Of a DNA stretch of 64,000 nt, positions 8,596 through 18,077 are shown piece by piece (within the stretch, counting starts at the first letter, position 1; the number at the start of each line of letters is the position of its first letter). The DNA is taken from the NCBI GenBank assembly GCA_016710765.1, contig JADJUJ010000015.1:71857-135856 (forward strand). The letters run 5' to 3'. The notes under the pieces are model-generated. The model was not told where the DNA came from and did no database searches. It saw only the letters and a list, made by a program, of their open reading frames with translations. The position numbers were made by a program, and so were the translations under genes. The DNA comes from Lewinellaceae bacterium (GTDB lineage: Bacteria; Bacteroidota; Bacteroidia; Chitinophagales; Saprospiraceae).

Positions 8596-10968
8596 ATGCG
8601 CCTTCTCCCCTTTTTACTTTTTCTCTTCCCGATAGGCCGTGTAATCTCGCAAAACCTGAGTGCCACGCCGATGATGAATAGCATAGGAATAAATGTGACG
8701 CTTCCTCCCGATTTTGATCCGGATGGATACGGACATTGCTCCATCCGCTACCGAGAAACATCTTCTCCTGACTGGCAGGAAGGATTTCATGGCGATCGGA
8801 TCAAATTGAATGGCGCAGACCAGTACCGCCTCAGTTTGTTTCTCCTGGAGCCTGGAACCTCCTACACCTTTGAAGTTACGCTGGTTGATTCCGTCCCAAA
8901 TTACGACGTCCTTATTTTTCCCTCCCTGTCAGTTTATACCCTGCCGGAAGCTACTTTTGCTACCGGAAACAACCTCAAATACGTGGCGCCCAATGGAAGC
9001 GGAACTGCTTATTCGGCAGTGCAACCCGGGAAATTAAGTGCTTTATTGTCGAGCGGACAAGTCGGCTGTGGGACCACCATTATGCTCATGGATGGCATAT
9101 ATTCCGAAATGAACTTATCGCTAAACCTGACCAGCGATTGCAGCGAAAACAATCCCATCACCTTTATGGCTGTCCCTGGGGCGCACCCCACTTTCGATGG
9201 CGCAGTGGCAGTATCCAACTGGACACCTCATGCCTCCGATCCAAATCTCTATTCAGCGGCTCTTCCCCCTGGAACGGATTTTACGAATCTTTGCCTGCTC
9301 AATGGACAGATGTTGTATCCCTACCCCACCCTGACGGCTAATATCCTGTTTGGCAATTACAACTTGTCCAACCTCAACCTGCAATCTGACGGCTTTATCC
9401 GCGACAACAATGTCATTTGGATAAAAACGGCAGTAGGAACCAACCCAAATAACGGCACGGTATTGGTATCTAAGGCATTTCGTTTTCTCACCGTTTATGG
9501 GAACAATAAGCAGGCCTATCTAAAATTTAAAGGCATAACAGTAAAAAACATTGGCAAATCTAATGTCAACGGAACGACTGCTTATAGCGCCATTGCCTTT
9601 GATTTTCGGAATTTACACCATGTAGTTTTCGACAGTTGCAGCATGGAATACGATAATTTCCACGTGGTTTTCACAGGTCAATGCAACGATATTCTGATTC
9701 AAAATTGCCGGTTCAAACAGGGCAACGGGCTTTGGTCGCATGCCATGACAAAAAAATCGAACGACGGCAGCCTTTTATTCCCAACTTCGATGGCGCGGTT
9801 TGGTGAAACTGGGGCTATAAACCTGAGCGACAACAAACGAATAATTATTAAAAACAATGTATTTGAGGGTACCAATTCGGGTGTTGTATCTAATTTTAAT
9901 ACAGGTTTAATTGAAGAGGCAGATATTTACGAAAATATTTTTACAGATAATTTTGATGCCATAGAATGCGATGGCAATTGGTGCAATTTACGGGTTTGGC
10001 AAAACGAAATCATACGCCCGATGGCGGGCTTTTCCATTGCGCCGCCGCAAATTGGTCCGCGGTATTTCTACCGTAATACCATCCACCATTTGACGGGTCG
10101 ACATAACGTACAAGATGATCCATATTTTATTGGTTGCCAACCAGTTACACAGTACAACTCATCAAGCCTGGGAATAAAAACAAATTCAGGTGTGGTGAGT
10201 GTTGATCCTGCCAATCTCTATTTCATCAACAACACTTTCCACTCCAGCGACTCGCTCGGATATGCTTTCAGTTCCTGGGATTCGGAGTGGAGAAATGCAT
10301 ATTTCATCAACAATATTTTTTATGATGAAACAAAAAACCCGGGTTATTTTCACAGCCTGGCAAATAAACCCAATTATCAGTTTTCTTCGACACACGATGA
10401 TTATTTTAGCAAAAATGAAAACGCGCCTTTGCTGGTTGCAAAGGAAATTCACGGACAGTTTGTTTGCCATGAAATTTTTAGCATTTTTAACTTTCAGGGT
10501 GATTTGCAAACCATTTCAGGCAGTTCCAATATTAGCTTCACAAACACCAGGCAACTTGATCCGAAATTTATCAACCTACAGGATGGAGGATTTGAACTTT
10601 CGGCTGGGAGTCCATTAATCGATCAGGGCATCGAGGTTCCTGGCTTTTACGACTTTTCAGGTGCAGCACCCGATATTGGTGCAAAAGAAACGGCGCTGGT
10701 TGGCATGGCCAGTACCCCTTCCCAATCAGAGAGAATTTCGATCTTTCCCAACCCGGCTAACAATCAGGTAAACATCTTGTTGAGCCACTCGATAGAAAAT
10801 GGAATGCTCTATATTTGCAACAGCAGCGGCCAAATTGTATTCAAACGCCACTTTGCTGACACATCCGCAATTTTCCTACCGCTGGATTTGAGCAGTGGCG
10901 TTTATTTCATCCAGATTTGCATTGAAAATGACAGGATTTGGAATAAATTGCTGTTGGTACAACATTGA
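8596..10968 (+). CDS. T9SS-exported right-handed parallel beta-helix protein
   Basis: The ATG at 8596 gives the signal peptide MRLLPFLLFLFPIGRVISQ; a TTG start 10 codons earlier is less likely. Residues ~25-125 are fibronectin-III-like (LEPGTSYTFEVTLVD). Residues ~130-680 contain a DUF1565-like start (KYVAPNGSGTAYSAVQPG) and Asn/Ile-rich rungs (FDFRNLHHVVFDSCSM, NDILIQNCRF, KRIIIKNNVF, ADIYENIFTDN), the pattern of pectate-lyase/alginate-lyase-like parallel beta-helices. The last ~85 residues are a type A T9SS sorting domain (ISIFPNPANNQVNILL ... SSGVYFIQI ... KLLLVQ). Expected on the cell surface or released, perhaps acting on polysaccharide; no catalytic residues can be assigned. It follows the LytS/LytTR pair by 72 bases and could be its target. 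Confidence 0.8.
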   Translation: MRLLPFLLFLFPIGRVISQNLSATPMMNSIGINVTLPPDFDPDGYGHCSIRYRETSSPDWQEGFHGDRIKLNGADQYRLSLFLLEPGTSYTFEVTLVDSVPNYDVLIFPSLSVYTLPEATFATGNNLKYVAPNGSGTAYSAVQPGKLSALLSSGQVGCGTTIMLMDGIYSEMNLSLNLTSDCSENNPITFMAVPGAHPTFDGAVAVSNWTPHASDPNLYSAALPPGTDFTNLCLLNGQMLYPYPTLTANILFGNYNLSNLNLQSDGFIRDNNVIWIKTAVGTNPNNGTVLVSKAFRFLTVYGNNKQAYLKFKGITVKNIGKSNVNGTTAYSAIAFDFRNLHHVVFDSCSMEYDNFHVVFTGQCNDILIQNCRFKQGNGLWSHAMTKKSNDGSLLFPTSMARFGETGAINLSDNKRIIIKNNVFEGTNSGVVSNFNTGLIEEADIYENIFTDNFDAIECDGNWCNLRVWQNEIIRPMAGFSIAPPQIGPRYFYRNTIHHLTGRHNVQDDPYFIGCQPVTQYNSSSLGIKTNSGVVSVDPANLYFINNTFHSSDSLGYAFSSWDSEWRNAYFINNIFYDETKNPGYFHSLANKPNYQFSSTHDDYFSKNENAPLLVAKEIHGQFVCHEIFSIFNFQGDLQTISGSSNISFTNTRQLDPKFINLQDGGFELSAGSPLIDQGIEVPGFYDFSGAAPDIGAKETALVGMASTPSQSERISIFPNPANNQVNILLSHSIENGMLYICNSSGQIVFKRHFADTSAIFLPLDLSSGVYFIQICIENDRIWNKLLLVQH

Positions 10969-10993
10969 AAAAAGCATCCTCAAAAAAATACCC

Positions 10994-11539
10994 ATGACAG
11001 AAACCACCATTATCGCCCAAACCACCAACTGGATCAAATCCGTTGTCATTGGCTGCAATTTTTGCCCCTTTGCTGCCAAAGCACTGCTTAAAAAAGGCAT
11101 TCGTTTTGTCGTGTCACCCGAAAGTTCAGTTGCTAAAAGCATGGAAAATTTGGCCGATGAATTTCGATTCCTCGACAACAATCCTGAAACGGAAACCACC
11201 CTGCTTATTTTCCCGGACAACTTCAGCGATTTTAACGAATACCTTGATCTCGTAGACCTGGCAGAAGCCTTGTTGGACGATCTGGGTTACGAAGGCATAT
11301 ACCAGGTCGCAAGTTTCCACCCGGAGTATGTTTTTGCCGGCGCAGAAGACGATGATCCCGCCAATTACACCAACCGCTCCATTTACCCCATGCTCCACAT
11401 TATTCGGGAAGACAGCATCACAGCAGCACTGGAGAACTACCCCGGTGCAGAGAATATCCCGGAGCACAACATCGCCTTTGCCCAACAAAAAGGCTTGTTG
11501 TACATGCAAATGCTCCGCGCCGCCTGTATCGAGGGGTAG
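10994..11539 (+). CDS. DUF1415 family protein
   Basis: The product is 181 residues when started at ATG 10994; an upstream in-frame extension overlaps the previous gene and is rejected. It begins TTNWIKSVVIGCNFCPFAAK, the characteristic DUF1415 N-terminus with a C-x-x-C pair, and contains ASFHPEYVFAG and a histidine-rich end (IIREDS, IPEHNI) typical of the family. Members are soluble proteins of unknown function, and nothing here narrows that. It starts 25 bases after the beta-helix protein gene but looks like an independent housekeeping gene. Confidence 0.8.
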   Translation: MTETTIIAQTTNWIKSVVIGCNFCPFAAKALLKKGIRFVVSPESSVAKSMENLADEFRFLDNNPETETTLLIFPDNFSDFNEYLDLVDLAEALLDDLGYEGIYQVASFHPEYVFAGAEDDDPANYTNRSIYPMLHIIREDSITAALENYPGAENIPEHNIAFAQQKGLLYMQMLRAACIEG

Positions 11540-11613
11540 GTGTTGGTCTTTAGCAATCGGTCATTGAACATTGCATATCGGATACCGGATACTGGCCTGA
11601 AAACATTTTTTGT

Positions 11614-12273
11614 ATGAAGCTTATAATAACAGGCTCCCTTCTTTTCCTACTTCCCTTCCTGGCGCTGAGCCAAAGCAGTGATCTGGGCAATTGGTACATC
11701 TATTTTGGCAACAAAAAGATCAACAACAGCTGGAACTGGCACCACGAAGTCCAGTACCGGAACTACAATTTCTTTGGCGACCTGGAGCAATTGCTGTTGC
11801 GAACGGGCATTGGATACAACCTGTCGGAAAACAACAACAATGTTTTGCTGGGCTATGGCTATGTATTGTCTGAAAACTACCTGGCTGGAAGCAATGAAAA
11901 AGCAGCCGTCAAGGAACACCGAATTTACCAGCAATATATCACCCGCCAGGCATTCGGCAGGGTGCAGATCCAACACCGCTACCGTTTTGAGCAGCGCTTC
12001 GTAGCCGATAAATTCAAGATGCGCTTCCGGTATTTTCTTTCCCTCAATATTCCGCTCAACAACAACAAAGTTGTGCCCAAAACTTACTATATTTCAGCCT
12101 ACAACGAGTTGTTTTTAAATACAAAATCGGTAGTATTCGACCGCAACCGTTTGTATACAGGGTTAGGATATAAACTCAATGAAAATTTGAAAATGGAATT
12201 GGGTTACATGACCCAATATTTTGAAAAAGGCAGTCGGGACCAACTCAACATTATCGCTTTTTTAAGTTTCTGA
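11614..12273 (+). CDS. DUF2490 outer-membrane beta-barrel protein
   Basis: A 219-residue protein with signal peptide MKLIITGSLLFLLPFLALSQ. The mature part has alternating amphipathic strands (WHHEVQYRNYNF, LLLRTGIGYNL, VLLGYGYVLS, FKMRFRYFLSLNIPL, LYTGLGYKL) ending in FLSF, a terminal aromatic expected for outer-membrane insertion. The pattern fits DUF2490, a Bacteroidota family of small barrels of unknown function. The gap to the next gene (MscS) is 75 bases, so joint expression is possible. Confidence 0.8.
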   Translation: MKLIITGSLLFLLPFLALSQSSDLGNWYIYFGNKKINNSWNWHHEVQYRNYNFFGDLEQLLLRTGIGYNLSENNNNVLLGYGYVLSENYLAGSNEKAAVKEHRIYQQYITRQAFGRVQIQHRYRFEQRFVADKFKMRFRYFLSLNIPLNNNKVVPKTYYISAYNELFLNTKSVVFDRNRLYTGLGYKLNENLKMELGYMTQYFEKGSRDQLNIIAFLSF

Positions 12274-12348
12274 GGCAGCTGGCGAATGTTGTGGGTTTAT
12301 AGGAAATCATTTCCAGTTACTGCCTGCAATTGCCAAACATGACAGACC

Positions 12349-13257
12349 ATGGAAGATAAAATCATGCAATTGTTGTACGATCCATTGGTGATCAAACTGG
12401 TCACCATATTTATCGGCGTATTCATCATTTGGCTGATCATCAAATACATCCAGAAAAACCTGTTTTCCAAAATAAAGGACAACGACAACCGCTACCGCAC
12501 CAAAAAATTCAGTGCTTTCGTGGGGTATTTTCTTGCCCTGGTACTCATCAGCATTGTTTTCAGCGACAAGCTCGGGGGATTTACCATGGCACTAGGCGTA
12601 GCCGGCGCTGGCATTGCATTTGCCTTGCAGGAAGTCATTGCTTCCTTTGCTGGATGGCTGGCCATCCTGTTTGGCGGGTTTTACAAGCCCGGCGATCGCG
12701 TCCAGTTGGGCGGCATCAAAGGTGATGTGATGGACATTGGCGTGCTGCGCACCACCTTGATGGAAACGGGCCAGTGGGTTGATGGCGACCAGTACAACGG
12801 CCGTATTGTGCTGGTGGCCAACAGCTTTGTGTTTAAAGAACCCGTTTTCAATTACTCCGGTGAATTTCCCTTTTTGTGGGATGAGATAAAAATACCCATC
12901 CAGTACGGCAGCGATTACAACATGGCCAAGGCTATTTTTTTATCCGTCGGCGCTGAGGTTGCTGGCGACTTGTCCAGGCTTTCTTTAGAAAAATGGACAT
13001 TGCTCCAAAACAAATACCGCCTGGAAGATGCCCAAACAAACCCCATGGTATTTTTGTTGGCCAACGACAATTGGGTGGAGTTCACCCTGCGGTATGTTGT
13101 GGCCTATAGAAGCCGCCGGTTGACAAAATCAGACCTGTTTGGTAAAATTTTAGAGCGGGTGGATGCTACAAATGGCAAGGTTAAATTTGCCTCCGCTACC
13201 TTCCACTTGGTGGAAGCGCCGGAATTTAAGGTAAACCTTTCTGGCCCTAAAGCCTGA
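12349..13257 (+). CDS. MscS-family mechanosensitive ion channel
   Basis: A 302-residue inner-membrane protein. Three hydrophobic helices are visible: residues ~12-35, ~50-68 and the Gly/Ala-rich pore helix ~73-105 (MALGVAGAGIAFALQEVIAS), which is the MscS TM3 signature. The beta domain follows (GFYKPGDRVQLGGIKGDVMDIG, then NGRIVLVANSFVF), then a cytoplasmic alpha/beta C-terminus. Length is close to classic MscS (about 286). Members open on membrane tension to release solutes under hypo-osmotic shock. The gene ends at the inverted repeat that separates it from the convergent dehydrogenase. Confidence 0.88.
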   Translation: MEDKIMQLLYDPLVIKLVTIFIGVFIIWLIIKYIQKNLFSKIKDNDNRYRTKKFSAFVGYFLALVLISIVFSDKLGGFTMALGVAGAGIAFALQEVIASFAGWLAILFGGFYKPGDRVQLGGIKGDVMDIGVLRTTLMETGQWVDGDQYNGRIVLVANSFVFKEPVFNYSGEFPFLWDEIKIPIQYGSDYNMAKAIFLSVGAEVAGDLSRLSLEKWTLLQNKYRLEDAQTNPMVFLLANDNWVEFTLRYVVAYRSRRLTKSDLFGKILERVDATNGKVKFASATFHLVEAPEFKVNLSGPKA

Positions 13258-13259
13258 CA

Positions 13260-13365
13260 GGTATTGGTCTTTGGGTGTTGGTCTTTGGCTTTGCCCCGAT
13301 GGATTAACCACTTGGTTTCCAATCTACTAAACGCGATCAAAACCCAAAGACTAAAGACCAATACC
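13260..13365. repeat. Inverted repeat between convergent genes, member of a dispersed intergenic repeat
   Basis: GGTATTGGTCTTT at 13260-13272 is perfectly complementary to AAAGACCAATACC at 13353-13365. Both arms extend with related TTGGGTGTTGGTCTTTGG-like text. The element begins 3 bases after the MscS stop and ends 15 bases before the dehydrogenase stop. Related text follows the stop codons at 11539, 22484 and 45109. It could fold as a long hairpin and act as a bidirectional 3' end, but the loop is about 80 bases and there is no U tract, so terminator activity is only an inference. Confidence 0.6.
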
Positions 13366-13379
13366 CAACCCCATCTTCC

Positions 13380-14735
13380 CTATTTAACATATACTGTTTT
13401 TCGGTTTACAAATTCCAGGATACCATCCCGTGACAGTTCGCGCCCGTATCCGGAACGCTTCGTACCACCAAATGGCAGCCTTGGATCCGATTTCACCAAT
13501 TCGTTGATGAAATAAGCGCCGTCGCTCACCCTGTCGGCCTGGGCAACCGCCTTTTCCAAATTGGTGGTGCACACCGTAACGCCCAACCCGTATTTGGATT
13601 GGGCTGCCAGTTGGAATGCGTGATCGGAATCCTTGGCACGAATCATTGCGGCCAATGGGCCAAAAGTCTCTTCGTCAAAAGCCGGCATGCCAGGCAGTAC
13701 ATCACCCAAAATGGTGGGCGCATGGTAACAATCTTTTTGACTGCCGCCCAGAAGCAATTGAGCACCCATCTCCATGGAGGCATTTACTTGCTGTTGCAAT
13801 TGGTCGGCCAGGTCCCTTCTTGCCAGCGGCCCTACCTGTGTTGTTTCGAGCATGGGGTCGCCCGACTTGAGTTGGCGAACCCCTTCCGTAAACTTGGCCA
13901 CAAACGTGTCGTAGATGGCATCCACCAGGATAAACCGCTTGGCGGCGATACAACTCTGCCCGCAATTCAGCATTCTGGCTGTTAGGGCCGTTTGCACGGC
14001 TTTATCCATGTCGGCATCTTCCCACACGATAAAAGCGTTGTTGCCACCCAACTCGAGCAAGGATTTTTTGAGGTGCCTTCCGGCAATTTCCGCCACTGCG
14101 GCCCCGGCGCGTTCGCTGCCCGTAAGGGTAACAGCTTTTATGGCATCGTGCGCAATGATGTTTTCTGTTTTATCATGGTGAACCATCAGGTTCTGAAAAA
14201 CGCCTTTGGGAAATCCGGCCAGGGTAAAAACTTCTTCTATTTGTCTGGCGCAGCCAAAAACATTGGAGGCGTGTTTCAAAATACCCGTATTGCCGGCCAT
14301 CAACGTCGGTGCTGCAAATCGGAAGACCTGCCAAAAGGGAAAGTTCCAGGGCATAATGGCCAGCACACAACCAATGGGATCGTGCCGGACAAAACTCTGA
14401 TGGGCATCGGTTTCAATAAATTCATGCGCAAGAAAGCCTTCCGCCTGCTCGGCGTAATAATCACAGACCCAGGCACACTTGTTTACTTCCGCCCGCGATT
14501 CCGCAATGGGTTTTCCCATTTCCAGGGTAATCATGCAGGCGTACTCCGCTACCCTATCGCGAAGTACCTGGGCCGCTTTGCTCATCAATTCCGCGCGGTC
14601 CGAAATAGAGACTTTTCGCCAGGATTCAAAAGCAGTTTGTGCCGTATTGAGCATAGCTTGCTGCGCTGATGCGCTGTGTTCCTGGTGCGTTTCAATTACC
14701 CGACCGTCGAAGGGATAAATACTCTTGAATTCCAT
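13380..14735 (-). CDS. NAD(P)-dependent succinate-semialdehyde dehydrogenase-like aldehyde dehydrogenase
   Basis: 451 residues, the length of the short GabD/Sad-type subfamily. The aldehyde dehydrogenase hallmarks are present: cofactor-binding IMPWNFPFWQ and TGSERAGAAVAE, catalytic Glu in LLELGGNNAF, catalytic Cys in NCGQSCIAAKRF, and EETFGPLAAMI near the C-terminus. It oxidises an aldehyde, probably succinate semialdehyde or a similar omega-oxo acid, to the carboxylate in the cytosol. The PFGGTKRSGYGRELS tail is typical of this branch. The gene is convergent with MscS and its start lies back-to-back with the amino-acid operon at 15028. Exact substrate is not determinable from sequence. Confidence 0.87.
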   Translation of the reverse strand: MEFKSIYPFDGRVIETHQEHSASAQQAMLNTAQTAFESWRKVSISDRAELMSKAAQVLRDRVAEYACMITLEMGKPIAESRAEVNKCAWVCDYYAEQAEGFLAHEFIETDAHQSFVRHDPIGCVLAIMPWNFPFWQVFRFAAPTLMAGNTGILKHASNVFGCARQIEEVFTLAGFPKGVFQNLMVHHDKTENIIAHDAIKAVTLTGSERAGAAVAEIAGRHLKKSLLELGGNNAFIVWEDADMDKAVQTALTARMLNCGQSCIAAKRFILVDAIYDTFVAKFTEGVRQLKSGDPMLETTQVGPLARRDLADQLQQQVNASMEMGAQLLLGGSQKDCYHAPTILGDVLPGMPAFDEETFGPLAAMIRAKDSDHAFQLAAQSKYGLGVTVCTTNLEKAVAQADRVSDGAYFINELVKSDPRLPFGGTKRSGYGRELSRDGILEFVNRKTVYVK

Positions 14736-14899
14736 GTGTTTATTAATTTACGCTACTGATATTTCAAAAAATTGCACCCCAACTGTGGCTTACCGCAAGA
14801 GCACTAATGTGGTTATTTTAAAAAGATCGAAACCAAATCACCCACTTGGCCATTCTAAAATCTAACAGGAGTTGACGCAGAGGGTTGCCCCATTTTTAT

Positions 14900-14907
14900 T
14901 ATATTTG
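14900..14907 (+). promoter_or_regulatory. Candidate -7 box (TATATTTG) for the amino-acid operon
   Basis: TATATTTG matches the Bacteroidota -7 consensus TAnnTTTG exactly and lies 120 bases before the symporter ATG. TTG triplets occur at 14872-14874 and 14885-14887, but neither is at the preferred 19-21-base spacing, so the -33 element is uncertain. This divergent intergenic region (14736-15027) holds no other recognisable feature. Confidence 0.35.
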
Positions 14908-15027
14908 TAAATCAGGCCAGCCCATTTTTTCGGCATTTATTCTCCCTGCCTGGAGATCCCCTTCTTTATTGCCCAAGCTTCGTCTGGCACGAACAGATTT
15001 TCTTTAATATCAATTTTATTACAAATT

Positions 15028-16476
15028 ATGCATCCCTTAGATTTAACCATTTTTATTGTCTACATGCTCGCCCTGTTGGGGATCGGGTTCTATTTTTTGC
15101 GCAAAAACAAAAGTACAGACGATTTTTTTGTCAGCGACCGCAACATGTCGAGCTGGCACATCGGATTGTCGGTTGTTGCCACCGATGTAGGTGGTGGTTT
15201 TTCTATTGGTTTGGGTGGCCTGGGCTTTATGATGGGGCTTTCTGGCTCCTGGATGTTGTTTACCGGGCTTCTTGGCGCCTGGATTAGCGCTGTTTGGCTA
15301 ATCCCCAAAGTGTACAAGTTGGGGCATGAAAAACGCATGACCACGTTCCCTCAATTGTTCAACCACTATTACAACGGAAAAGTTGCCCTGTTGGCTGGCA
15401 TCATTTCTGCCATCGGTTACCTGGGGTTTACCAGTTCACAAATGCTGGCAGGCGCCAAACTGGCTGCCGCCTCCTTTGAAAACCTTGATATATTTACTGC
15501 CCTGCTGATTATGGGCATCGTCACCATTTTGTATACTGTAATGGGTGGTATGACGGCCGTCATATACACCGATACAGTGCAATGGATCGTGCTCATGCTG
15601 GGCCTGATCCTGGTGGGCATCCCACTCTCCTACACTGCCATTGGTGGCTGGCCTGAAATCCACAGAACACTCGAGCCTGAAATGCTGTCGCTCACCAACA
15701 TCGGGTGGCAAACCATCGTCAATTGGGCCGTTACCATCATCCCGATCTGGTTTGTAGGCATGACCCTTTACCAGCGCATTTATGCCAGCCGAAGTGAACA
15801 ATCGGCTAAAAAAGCCTGGTACATTGCCGGTTTGTTCGAATGGCCGATCATGGCCTTTATGGGCGTAGTACTCGGACTGTTTGGCCGTGTTGCTGCAGAA
15901 CAGGGCATGTTTGCAGGACTTGGGTTTGCCAGTGCTACCGACATGGACCCAGAGTTAGGGCTTCCATTGCTGCTCCGGCATATACTTCCTGTTGGCCTGC
16001 TAGGCGTGATGATGTCGGCTTATTTTTCAGCAATCCTGTCTACCGCCGACAGTTGCCTGATGGCGGCTTCGGGCAATATGCTGACCGATATTTTACAAAA
16101 AATATTCCCACGGCTGCAGGCCCACCCCAAAGTGCTGCAGTTTACCCAATTGCTCACCCTCCTGTTGGGTTTACTGGCCATTTTCCTGGCAGCACGGATG
16201 CAGAATGTACTGGAACTGATGTTGTACTCCTATGCCTTTATGGTGTCGGGCCTGCTGGTCCCTTTGGTTGCGGCCATGTTCTTCCATCAACGCAATTGGA
16301 AGGCGGCCATGGCTGCTATGTTGGGCGGCGGCAGTACCACCATATTGCTGACCAGTTTAAAGACCCCGCTTCCATTAGGCCTGGATGCCAATATTTTTGG
16401 TATATTGGTATCCTTGCTGCTGTTCGTTTCGGCGAACCTTATATTTCCTATGTCTAAAATCAATTCAAACACATGA
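15028..16476 (+). CDS. Sodium:solute symporter (SSS family)
   Basis: 482 residues with about 13 hydrophobic helices. The N-terminus (DLTIFIVYMLALLGIGFYF, then TDDFFVSDRNMSSWHIGLS) is the typical SSS start, and the Gly-rich TM2 (VGGGFSIGLGGLGFMMG) and the SAYFSAILSTADSCLMAASG segment carry the small/Ser residues associated with Na+ coordination. It imports a small solute with Na+. Its stop overlaps the next start (ATGA, 16473-16476) and it heads a five-gene operon for amino-acid deacylation and racemisation. The substrate is therefore likely an amino acid, an acyl amino acid or a small peptide; this is inferred from context only. Confidence 0.88.
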   Translation: MHPLDLTIFIVYMLALLGIGFYFLRKNKSTDDFFVSDRNMSSWHIGLSVVATDVGGGFSIGLGGLGFMMGLSGSWMLFTGLLGAWISAVWLIPKVYKLGHEKRMTTFPQLFNHYYNGKVALLAGIISAIGYLGFTSSQMLAGAKLAAASFENLDIFTALLIMGIVTILYTVMGGMTAVIYTDTVQWIVLMLGLILVGIPLSYTAIGGWPEIHRTLEPEMLSLTNIGWQTIVNWAVTIIPIWFVGMTLYQRIYASRSEQSAKKAWYIAGLFEWPIMAFMGVVLGLFGRVAAEQGMFAGLGFASATDMDPELGLPLLLRHILPVGLLGVMMSAYFSAILSTADSCLMAASGNMLTDILQKIFPRLQAHPKVLQFTQLLTLLLGLLAIFLAARMQNVLELMLYSYAFMVSGLLVPLVAAMFFHQRNWKAAMAAMLGGGSTTILLTSLKTPLPLGLDANIFGILVSLLLFVSANLIFPMSKINSNT

Positions 16477-16916
16477 AACATATTCTGATTACCCCCCAAA
16501 GCGGGGAACATGCACAATACACCAGTGGCGCCATCGCTACTTTTTTGGAACAACACCTCGACCAATTTGGCGACGTACGGCAAGACATCCTCAAGGCCAT
16601 ACAATATGCCCTCAATCCCAGCCGCGGAGGATTGCTGATCCTTGGTATAGACAACGAAACATTGGTTGGCGCCGTAGTCATCAACCATACCGGGATGGAG
16701 GGCTATATACCATCCAATATCCTGGTATACATCGCCGTACACCGGGAGTATCGTGGTAAAGGCATTGGTAAAATGCTGATGATTGATGCCATCAAAAACA
16801 CCAGCGGCGGTATTGCGTTACATGTAGAACCCGATAACCCAGCCAAAGGACTGTATGAAAAACTGGGCTTTACCAATAAGTACCTCGAAATGCGTTACCA
16901 ACCATCCAATCACTAA
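16473..16916 (+). CDS. GNAT-family N-acetyltransferase
   Basis: 147 residues. The acetyl-CoA binding motif A is clear: YIAVHREYRGKGIGKMLMIDAI (RGKGIGK P-loop-like turn), followed by ALHVEPDNPAKGLYEKLGF, the conserved motif B with the active-site Tyr region. It transfers an acetyl group to an amine. It overlaps the symporter gene by four bases and is followed three bases later by an M20 deacylase, so one enzyme of this operon may add and another remove an N-acyl group, or the GNAT may detoxify or tag a D-amino acid. The acceptor is unknown. Confidence 0.85.
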   Translation: MKHILITPQSGEHAQYTSGAIATFLEQHLDQFGDVRQDILKAIQYALNPSRGGLLILGIDNETLVGAVVINHTGMEGYIPSNILVYIAVHREYRGKGIGKMLMIDAIKNTSGGIALHVEPDNPAKGLYEKLGFTNKYLEMRYQPSNH

Positions 16917-16919
16917 GAC

Positions 16920-18077
16920 ATGCCAGTCAACTACGAACAACTCCAACAATTCCGCCGCCGCCTGCACGAGTATCCGGAGGTATCGGGCGATGAAAAAGCT
17001 ACCGCCGAAAAAGTGCTTGCATTCCTGTTGCCTTATGCACCCGACGAAATCCTGACGGCCGTGGGTGGCCATGGCATCATTGCCACCTGGGATTCCGGAA
17101 AACCGGGCCCTGATATCCTTTTCCGGGCCGAACTCGATGCTCTTCCCATCCAGGAAATCAATGGTTTTGCGTATGCATCCAGTCGGCCAGGCGTATCGCA
17201 CAAATGCGGTCACGATGGCCATACTACCATCCTCTGTGGCCTGGCGCAGCACCTATTTGCGCAAAAACCAGCCAGTGGAAGGGTGCGGCTGCTGTTTCAG
17301 CCTGCCGAGGAAAATGGCGAAGGCGCAAAAGCCATGCTGGCAGACGTACGGTTCAGTCCAATAAAACCAGATTACGTTTTTGCCTTGCACAACCTCCCAG
17401 GTTATCCGCTCGGACAGATTGTGGCAAGGAACAACACCTTTACTGCCGCCGTCAACAGCATTATCATACACCTGAACGGCAAAACCTCCCATGCCGCAGA
17501 ACCCGAACATGGGATCAATCCGGCGCTTGCCGTTGCGGAGATCCTCCAGGAAAGTCTGGCCCAGGCCGATAACCACCCCGAAAAAGCTGGCATGCGGGTC
17601 GTAACGCCCGTTTGCGTGGAACTGGGAGAGAAAGCCTATGGTATCTCAGCAGGTGCTGCAGCGGTACACCTGACCATTCGGTGCTGGGACGACGATAATC
17701 TGAAGCAATTGGAAACAGACATTGTGTCTTTGTCGCGTAAAATTGCTGAAAAACACCAATTGGACATTAGGTTTGAATACACCCAAACCTTCCATGCCAA
17801 CATGAACGACACCACTGCGGCCAACATGGTTCGGGCCGGCGCCAAGGCTAAAGGCTTACCACTTATCGAACGCCCCTACCCTTTCAAATGGGGGGAAGAT
17901 TTTGGCCTGTTTACCGCCCATTTCCGGGGCTGCATGTTCGGCATCGGTGCCGGAGAAGCCTGCCCGGCGCTGCACAACCCTGATTATGATTTCCCCGATG
18001 CATTAATTGAAACCGGGGTGACAATTTACACAGGCATTATGGAAGCCATTCAACAAGAAAATTCAATACATGTTTGA
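16920..18077 (+). CDS. M20-family amidohydrolase (N-acyl amino acid hydrolase)
   Basis: 385 residues, the normal length for IAA-amino-acid/hippurate hydrolase-type M20 enzymes. Visible motifs: YPEVSGDEKATA, the metal-binding HKCGHDGHTTIL, LLFQPAEENGEGAKAML with the catalytic Glu pair, ALHNLPGYPLGQI, and NSIIIHLNGKTSHAAEPEHG in the lid/dimerisation domain. It hydrolyses an N-acyl bond to free an amino acid, in the cytosol because no signal peptide is present. The 3' end overlaps the alanine racemase start by eight bases, implying translational coupling. Acyl group and amino acid are not determinable. Confidence 0.88.
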   Translation: MPVNYEQLQQFRRRLHEYPEVSGDEKATAEKVLAFLLPYAPDEILTAVGGHGIIATWDSGKPGPDILFRAELDALPIQEINGFAYASSRPGVSHKCGHDGHTTILCGLAQHLFAQKPASGRVRLLFQPAEENGEGAKAMLADVRFSPIKPDYVFALHNLPGYPLGQIVARNNTFTAAVNSIIIHLNGKTSHAAEPEHGINPALAVAEILQESLAQADNHPEKAGMRVVTPVCVELGEKAYGISAGAAAVHLTIRCWDDDNLKQLETDIVSLSRKIAEKHQLDIRFEYTQTFHANMNDTTAANMVRAGAKAKGLPLIERPYPFKWGEDFGLFTAHFRGCMFGIGAGEACPALHNPDYDFPDALIETGVTIYTGIMEAIQQENSIHV

